Assembly (NCBI GenBank): GCA_029204225.1 | Contig: CM055107.1 | Location: 4,039,079 to 4,103,078, forward strand | DNA: 64,000 bases | From: Diphasiastrum complanatum | Taxonomy: Eukaryota; Streptophyta; Lycopodiopsida; Lycopodiales; Lycopodiaceae | Direction: 5' to 3' | Part shown: positions 56,500-64,000 of the stretch, one piece after another | Layout of the letters: each line of letters starts with the position of its first letter | Position numbering within the stretch: position 1 is the first letter of the stretch | Notes under the pieces: model-generated | What the model saw: the letters and a program-made list of their open reading frames with translations, nothing else | What the model was told of the DNA's origin: nothing | Databases searched by the model: none | Made by a program: the position numbers and the translations under genes

Positions 56500-59094
56500 G
56501 TCTTGAGTCTTCAAATGGCATAGGTACTTGTTACTACATATTCTTGCAAAAGATACTAGTAGTGAAGGATGATCACGTAGTACATCATAACTTTATTATA
56601 TGATCTAGATTTACACAGAATAAGCAATATATATCTACATCATCTGATGATGTACTTTCAATATTATGAGGAAAGTAGAGTACTATTTTAAGAGTATATT
56701 GTTTTCAAGCACTCATTAAAGGTGAGCTCATAAAGCTAAATGGCTACTAGGCTATTATTGGAGCTAGAAAGGACACAAAAAACAATTATTCTAGAATGGT
56801 TTGTTACTATTTTTGTAACATTTCATGGTCGGGAAAGTCATGATGTAATATATAGTCTCCAAAATCACAATTTCAATTTCCACACAATCACGATGGATGC
56901 ATGTCATGAGTTAAAGGTTATGGGACTTGAAAATTTGAAAATCTCAATCTCACGTTTTGTCAAATCTTACAATTTGCTACGTACTTTTAATGTTTTGTGT
57001 GTCTCGACTCACGTATAAATTTATATACATTTGTACTTGTCAAATGATTACAATTGCATGATAAAAAAATTTGGCTAAGCATTTTTAGTGTTTTATGTGA
57101 CTAATGAATCCTTGTATATATGTACTAGTCAAATCTTGATGTGTGCATGAGTAAAAGGTTTTGCTTTTTGCTCGCAATGTTCATATGAGCAAATTTTCTA
57201 GATTTTAATAATTTGTTGAGTAAAAGATTATGCTAAGAACTTTTAATATTTGGCATGTTAATTTTTTTATAAATTTGTACTACTTGTCAAATCTCAACAA
57301 TTGCATAAGTAGAAGGTTTTTCTAAGTGCTTTTAATGTTAATGTGACTAGATTTTATCATAGATCTTTATATATCTGTACTTTATTTAAATAGTTGAGAG
57401 AATGGGTGGCATAGAGATTTAGAATTTATTGAATATTGAGTATCTTGGCTCTCATATTGTACTAAAAATCTCATACTGGTGATCATACAAGCTATCAACA
57501 CATGATTTCTAATGAGAATACAATATGAGACTCCAGATATGCAACCAACAAATTTAATAAAAAAAAATGAGCAAGAGCTTTCACATGCTTAAATGACTGA
57601 CTCTCAACTCTCCTCTCTATGGATGATTTTATCCATGTTTATATTAGCTCTCCACATCATCTAGAAATTGGTTTTGAGGAGTTTCCAAAATAGCAAAATT
57701 GAGTTCCTTGTATGAGCTAACTCATGCTACAATCCTCGGTAAGTTTTATAGTTGGTGCTTGAAATCAAAATTTATCACATACGTATATGAATTACCAAAG
57801 TACAACGCAAACTAACATTTGACATCGACATACACATGCGCACGCCACACACACACACACACACATAAATCTCTTATGAGTTAATGTTTCATCAATCTAC
57901 ATCCACTACAATCTTGCAACAATTTGTTTGCATGATTGTTGTGGAGGCGTTGCAAATCCCTAATGACTCTCTCCTAGTAGGTTATTAGTTTGATGTCGCC
58001 AAGCCCATGGCTTGTACTGTTGTTGGTGATAAAAAATAAAGATTTAGATTCCATAAATAAATAAGCACAAGAATTTAAGTGGGTGAGCTTGGACAAGAAC
58101 CTAACGTAGATTTCCAATAGCTAGTCAATTCCTAGCTTTCTAGGCAATGCAACACAAAATGATAGATCTAGTTGAGCATTTGAAACTAAATCCTTAGACT
58201 TTTGTAGCATGAAACCAAGTTATTAAACTCAATCAATCATTATCCATCATGAAATATATATATATTTCAAAACAATGCAAATTTTCTATCACAAAGCAAT
58301 GTAAATTGAAGATTGAAAAACTCATAATCTTGGAATTCACTCACCACAATATGTACATTGGATTGATCCATCATATATACTACTCAAGTGCAGCCTATTG
58401 ACCCTTAACATAACCATAAACCTACCCTAATCATGCTTCAAATCAAGGTCCTTAAATCATGGGTCACCTCTTGATCAAATTCCATGTTTTACTCCACTAA
58501 TTTGCTTGATTTTTGCAATCACGTCCACATGTGGATAGCCTCAAGTTTTGGGCTGATAAGTACAATGAAGAAGAAGGACACATGCCTATAGTTATGTACA
58601 TATGGTAGTCATGTGGTCAAGCAAGTCAAATGATCATACTACTATAGGGCTAAAAGCATGGTTTGGTGGTACAACATGGACTATCAAGGACACTACCTTT
58701 TTTGGGTAGAAATGCACTCAAAAAAGGTTTATTGTTTAGCATTCTAAAGTGGGTCCACTAGAGCTAAAGAGATCGTGTGGGCCCATCATTACTAGGGACG
58801 CCTTCATTGCATTAAGTCGTTGGTAGCATCTATCAAGCTCCCTCCCAAATCGCCAAAAAGTGAATGTACTACTGGTCAAAATGTTTCATAATTATATAGA
58901 TATATTGAAATTAAGTAGGAAAAACATCAATCACAAAACTTCACATATTTAAGGTAGGGTTCATACTTCTATTGTAAATGTATGTCAAAAAAAGTGAAAT
59001 GTATGTCAAAAACCGTGTAATGTATTCAAAAGAAAAACCCCCATAATCATCAAGGCCTAAAAAAGTATTTGAAAAACAAAAAAAATAGACTTTT
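56500..59094. other. Intergenic region with a ~120-bp degenerate tandem repeat
   Basis: About 56885-57380 holds roughly four diverged units, each with 'tttgtactt..tcaaat', 'attgcat(g/a)a', 'aaggtttt.ct' and 'cttttaatgtt' in the same order. A short (CA)n lies at about 57845-57866. No coding recognised. Confidence 0.5.
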
Positions 59095-59757
59095 AATGAA
59101 TAAGAAATGAGTAATGCACAATTTTAGAGTATTTGATTATAGTTGAGGTAAGGGGAGTGAAGTATGAGAAGATCTGATCGACGGGTATGGATGATACCAG
59201 ATGGCGTACTTTGGCAGCCATGCAGATTAATTACATGCATGGCATGCATCCCTTTCAAAAATTAGTACAGATCTCCAAGTGGGTTTCCCTCTAATATAAA
59301 ATCAACTAATTTGCATGACAATCTGACTGAAACATCTACGTCTCGCGTTACTCAATCAGAATCAATCTTGAAGTGGATTGTAGTAGAATAAATTTCTGTA
59401 TCCTTCCGTGATTAATTTTACTTGCTTAATCTAGTGTCCACAATCTGATCTTTTTTGCAGTTGTATTCTTCAAATAGATCATAGACTACATAGTAGAATC
59501 CAAGAGGTTAAAGACAGATAACGGTCCAATAATTGCACTTTAGATCTATAACCTCGGATCTGCAGTTCAGATCCTCGTTTATTTATAGATTGATATGATC
59601 TCACAATGTCACAAATTCAGGTAGGTCTATTGCAGCAGAATATAGTGATCTTGTTGCTCACACGAAAATTTGGATTGAAGTCCTATCTAAAGCTGAATAG
59701 TGAAACAATGCGTAGATCTTCTTATCATGCCAACAGTAGTGCTGGATCACGGGGTTT
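59095..59757 (+). repeat. Duplicated gene 5' region, copy 2, truncated by copia
   Basis: Matches 54390-54675, including 'gtcaca(a)attcaggtaggtctattgcagcagaatatagtgat' and the codons for MPTVVLDHGV at 59728-59757. Copia coding starts immediately after, so the downstream gene is lost. Confidence 0.75.
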
Positions 59758-62075
59758 TTATAGTTCCTGTTGTTTTATTCCTAGGGATTTCTATTCCTAG
59801 GAATTTTTTGTCTTCTATTTCGAACTCTCATCCTATAAGATCCTTGGTTTCTTTTATCATCTCTAAGTCATCATCGAACATTAGAGTGTCATCAATAAAT
59901 ACAGCTAAGATTAAGGAATTGTTACCTTCAGTTTTAATAAAGACATCATTGTCTGAAACTAATCTTGTAAAACCAAAAAAGATTAAAAATTCAGACATTC
60001 TCTTATGCCAAGCTCTTGCGGCTTGCTTTAATCCATAAATGCACTTCTTCAGTTTATAGCACAGATCAAAAAATTCCTGGTTGTGGAAGCCTTCTAGATG
60101 TCTCATGTAAATTTCTTCATCAAGAAATCCATGAAGGAATGCAATCTTGATATCAATATGATGGACAAATAAGGAATGTGAAACAGCTAAAGCAAATAGG
60201 AGGCGAATGGCACCATAGAGGTAGTCTACTCCATATTTCTGAGAATACCCCTTGGCTACCAATCTGGCCTTGTATCGCTCAACACTCCCATTTGGTTTCA
60301 ACTTTAGTTTGTAGATCCATTTGCAGTCCACAATTTTTCTTCCTTTTGGTGGTTGCTCCAGTGTCCACACTTCATTTTTATGCATTGAGTCGATTTCCTC
60401 CTGCATTGCCTTCCTCCATTCTTTTGATTCTTGACTTGCAATTGCTTCTGAGTAAGTTTCGGGTTCCATTGTCATTAGACATTAGTTCTCATCACAGCTA
60501 TTTGCTGCAACTTTCTCAATAGCATTTTGTCGGATTCTGATAGAGCATCTTGGCTCAACTAGATTCTTCAGTTGTTTAGATTGTATTGGTTGTTGTGGGG
60601 ACTACGGCTCCTGTCATTCAGTCGCTTGTTGATCTTCTTGATCACGTGGCTCTATAGAAGTCTGTTCTCCCTCTTCAGTCCAGTCAGAGATGTAAGGAGT
60701 CAGATCAATGAATTGATAACCAGTCTGGTCTGCATCTTCCTGGAATGTCTGCTCATCAAACTTGACATCTCTCCTTACTTGCACCTTATTGGTTTCAGGA
60801 TCATACAACTTGTAGCCAGGTGAATTGATTGCATATCCCACGAATATCATGGGTCTTGATTTTTCATCAAGCTTGGACCTCTTTTCCTGAGGCACATGCA
60901 GGTATGCCCTGCAACCAAACACTCTGATATGCGACAGGTTGGGTTTGTCACCAGCCCAAGCTTCATAGGGTGTGACATCACTTATAGCAACTGTCATGCT
61001 CCTATTCTGTAGATAGACGGCTGTTAGTATAGCTTCTACCCAAAATTTCTTTGACAGCTTCGCCTATGCCATCATGCACCTTGCTGCTTCCATCAAGGTC
61101 CGATTCTTTCTTTTTGCTACCTCGTTGTGATGTGGTGTGTAAGGCACAATATATTGTCTTTCAATTCCTTTATGCTGGTAGAAGTTCTTGAATTCTGTAT
61201 TGGTGTATTTTCCACCATTATCAGATCTCAAAACTTTGATTTTTCTTCCTGTCTATGTTTCAGCTCTTTTGAACTGTTTAAAAACTATAAACACGTCAGA
61301 CTTTTTCTTCAAGAAGTAGACAAATGTCTTGTGTGTGTAATCATCAATAAATGTAACGAAGTACTGCGATCCGGATATAGATGGAATCTTCATAGGCCCA
61401 CATAGATCACTATGTATCAGCCCAAGAACCTCTTTCGCCCGTACTCCTTCGAATTTGAATGGTTCACAGTGCTGCTTGCCCTTCAAACATGATTCACACA
61501 AACTGATATTTTTGTCAGTCACATCCATGCCTTCTGCCATTTTATTCCTTGACATTCTGTAGAGTATGCTGATGCTGCAATGACACATCCTCTTGTGCCA
61601 TAGTTCATTTTTGTTTTTTTTCATCTGAAGTAACAAGAATGTCATCACTAGGATTTTGGACACTTGTTCGATACAAGTTGCCTTGTCTTTCAGCTATCAC
61701 TAGGATTCGGTTGGTATCACAGTCCTTTATGTGACATTCATTACTATTGAAAGTAACGCTCAGTCCCATATCATTGATCTTTGCTATTGACAACATATCA
61801 CTTTTCAGTGTGGAAACATGCAGGACTCCCTCTAAGTCTTTATAGCCAGATGTGGTCTTCATACGTAGAGTTCCTATCCCCATGACATTGAAGAGTGTGA
61901 TATGATCTGATATCACTGAAGAGTGTGATATGCTCTTATACCACTGAAGATATTTGGAGTAGTCGCGAAGGCGAACCAATCGCGACTCTCTTGAGATTTG
62001 GATGGAGTTCAGATGCGATCGTTGGACACTGCCAGCTGAATCACTTCTACAATCCTCCAAAATGTAGTCAGGCAC
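59758..62075 (-). pseudogene. Copia element C1: protease to RT fragment
   Basis: Minus-strand order: protease/pre-integrase piece (62075-61605; DSAGSV, GIGTLRMKT, LEGVLHVSTLKSDMLSI), integrase (61663-61253; LWHKRMCH...SCLKGKQ zinc-binding, LIHSDLCGPM and YFVTFIDDYT with two catalytic Asp), and a connection region (60997-60614; LSHIRVFGCRAYLHVPQEKR, PMIFVGYA). RT is at 60475-59758 (EVWTLEQPPKGRKIVDCKW, GIK-type basic block, HHIDIKIAFLHG, CIYGLKQAARAW, FIDD active site). Part of RT before the catalytic Asp is missing. It is cut at 59757 in the middle of RT; RNase H and 3' LTR are absent. A 17-base duplication (gaagagtgtgatatg) disrupts the protease near 61894-61932. Confidence 0.85.
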
Positions 62076-62592
62076 TGCCGATCTACATTTATAAAATTAA
62101 TACAGCATTCAACATAGTTTCAACCAAGGTGCGGAATTCAAATGAACAAGAAAACTCAAACATACGAATAACAACAGACACATTTGCATTCGAGATCAGA
62201 CACAACAAGAAAAATCACCTATATTGATCTTCCTTTGTTTTCTTCATTCACTGCATGCAAATCCACGCAATGTGTTGGCGTGGGAGAAACACGGTTCTCT
62301 CACAAGTAATCGTCTCACTTTACTAGCGGACAGTTGGATCTACAGATCCTAGACAGAATTGTCTTCGCACGGAAGCAGACTTGTATTCTGTAATTTCGTC
62401 TTGATTGCTTACTAGCATCGGACTACTACATTACATTGTATGTGTATTATGTATTGATCTATATGTCAAGTATCATCCAGTAAGTACAGTCACTCTATGT
62501 AAATCTAAGATTACAATAATTAAGCATCTACAACTAATCAGGGAATTACTAGAGTGGCAGATTAGCCACAACCTAGGGAGTATCTGCTGACG
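62076..62592 (-). other. Junction region between copia C2 and C1
   Basis: Probable 3' LTR sequence of C2 or the remainder of C1. No clear TG/CA ends or PPT were found, so boundaries are open. Confidence 0.35.
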
Positions 62593-64000
62593 TCATGCCA
62601 TCAGATCAGATTTCTGCACTTCTGGGTACTTGCGTGATCTTTGCTGGTATTCTTTGGAGCGTGAGGACAAAATGGGTTTCGCGACATTTTTTGTGTCACA
62701 TCGTTGCTTTCGTTTTGCTGGTATGCCTTTCTCTCGTATTGGACCGCAAAAGATTCTTGTTCGTGAATCTTTCGTGTTCGCGAACCGTTCGTCTTCATCT
62801 CCTCTGACCTTCGTGTTCACGAAAATTTTTGTGTTTCGTGTCTTCTGACTTTCGTGTTCGCGAACATCTTCGTCAGGTTGAGGGATGAAAGCTAGCAAGG
62901 CTTTGTAGTTAGAAACATTTTGTTTCTTCAGCTCCCTTTCAAAGCATGATAGCTTTACGATCTCGAGACTGCTCCTCTTTCTCTCATAGAGTCCTTTGTC
63001 CAGGGCTTTAGTGAAGATGTCAGCAACCATGTCTTTCATTCCGATGAAGGTGGTCTGCAACATCTTCTTTTCAATTAGATCCCTGAACAAGTGGTACTTG
63101 ATCACAATGTGCTTCGTTCTGGAATGGAACACGAGATCTTTCATTAGGTGTATTGCAGAGGTGTTGTCCATCTGCAAGACCAGGGGCTCATTTCTTGTTT
63201 CGCCCAATTTGTCCAGGAACTGCCTTAGCCAAATTATCTCATTGGCCATCTTTGCTGCTGCAACGTACTCTGCTTCACAGGATGACTGGGCTACAACGGT
63301 CTGCTTCTTGCTGACCCAGAGAACTGCTCCTCTTGATGCGATGGTGCATCCTCCTGAGACGCTTTTACAATCGTCCTTGAGGGATGCCCAACTAGCATCG
63401 CTGTAGGAAAGTATCCTGAAACCTGCATCACGACAATAACACAAGCCATAATCCCTCATTAATTGAAGATGTTACAAAATTTGTTTTGCAATCTTCCACT
63501 GTGTTGAGCCTGGATTCGTGCAGAATTGGCTCATCCTGAATACTGCATAAGCAATATCACGACATGTGTTGTCTGCAAGGTACATCAGTGATCCTATCAA
63601 CTTCTTGTAAGGTGTGAGCTGCATTTGTTCTCCTTCTTCCTCAGTCTTTGGATAGTCACCATTCCTCAGCACCGTCCCTGCTAGCATTGGAGTGTTTGCT
63701 CCTTTGTAGTTCAGCATCCCAAAGTCCTCTAGGATCTTCTGGGTGTATCTGAACTGGTGAAGGTATAACTTACCTCCCTCGTAGTCCCTTTCAATTTGTA
63801 AGCCTAGGTAACACCTGGCTTCTCCCAGATCCACGATCTCGAAATGTTTCGAGATGTCTACCTTTACTTCAGCCATTAGTTGCTCACTCCTACAAAGTAT
63901 CAGAGTGTCGTCCACATACACAACCACAATGATGATCTGCTCATCTGTAACTCTGACATATACATTGGAATCAGCCAACAGAGGCTTGAATCCTAATGAT
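62593..64000 (-). pseudogene. Copia element C2: RT-RNase H, continues beyond window
   Basis: One continuous frame from the window edge to 62593 except for a single in-frame TAA at 63469-63471. RT: VVVYVDDTLILCRS with an intact YVDD, then DLGEARCYLGLQIERD and FGMLNYKGANTPM. Connection: LIGSLMYLADNTCRDIAYAV. RNase H: YSDASWASLKDDCKSVSGG, QSSCEAEYVAAAK, LQMDNTSAIHLMKD, FHSRTKHIVIKYHLFRDLI and ADIFTKALDKG. After RNase H the frame runs on for about 110 more codons rich in Arg/Lys, longer than the usual copia tail. That extension overlaps DNA with several GTTCGCGAAC palindromes. It is the best preserved retroelement here and probably the youngest. Confidence 0.85.

Noticed and set aside
56740-57018. 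Plus-strand frame of 92 codons after the unknown gene
   Set aside because: No splice or domain support; it runs into the AT-rich tandem repeat.

Overview
The window is plant nuclear DNA, made almost entirely of nested and decayed transposable elements. The evidence is plant-type: Ty3-gypsy (including a chromovirus and a tRNA-Asp-primed Tat/Athila-like lineage), several Ty1-copia fragments, a CACTA (En/Spm) element with TNP2 and Transposase_24-like genes, GT-AG introns, and long CT/GA microsatellites. I cannot name the species. No rRNA, tRNA, organelle or bacterial sequence was recognised. Nearly every coding region carries stops, frameshifts or large deletions, so most entries are pseudogenes.

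Layout. 1-2406: tandem repeats and microsatellites. 2600-12975: a minus-strand array of a tRNA-Asp-primed gypsy family (element A). It contains gag, integrase, a large extra 3' ORF with its own TATA box, then LTR-PBS-short internal-LTR-PBS in tandem. 12976-17888: a plus-strand chromovirus (B) cut off inside integrase. 19138-22675: copia scraps flanking a multi-exon gene (20110-22430) for a DDE-like transposase I cannot assign to a known plant superfamily. 22676-27050: a minus-strand copy of the same chromovirus family (B') that lacks RT/RNase H. 27051-30199: two units, each pairing a minus-strand gene of an unrecognised protein family with plus-strand Ulp1-like exons. 30600-36108: a CACTA element with divergent TNP2 and Transposase_24-like genes and palindromic subterminal repeats. 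36635-44850: two more gypsy 3'-ORF copies, two integrase fragments (one in each orientation) and a copia RNase H. 45236-45610: a broken CENH3-like histone H3 gene on the minus strand, divergent from a third copy of the unrecognised family (46509-47475). 47581-50397: another gypsy 3' ORF and LTR, then an LTR with an initiator-Met PBS. 51783-52597: a copia 3' end fused to gypsy 3'-ORF sequence. 54634-56499: the only multi-exon gene with no recognised transposon domain; its promoter and first codons are duplicated at 59095-59757, where a copia element truncates them. 59758-64000: two minus-strand copia elements, the outer one nearly intact and running off the window.

Three things look most worth follow-up: the unrecognised transposase (20110-22430); the unrecognised protein family present three times beside Ulp1 or histone-like genes; and the fast-diverging post-integrase ORF shared by at least five gypsy copies, with promoter-like sequence in front of it.
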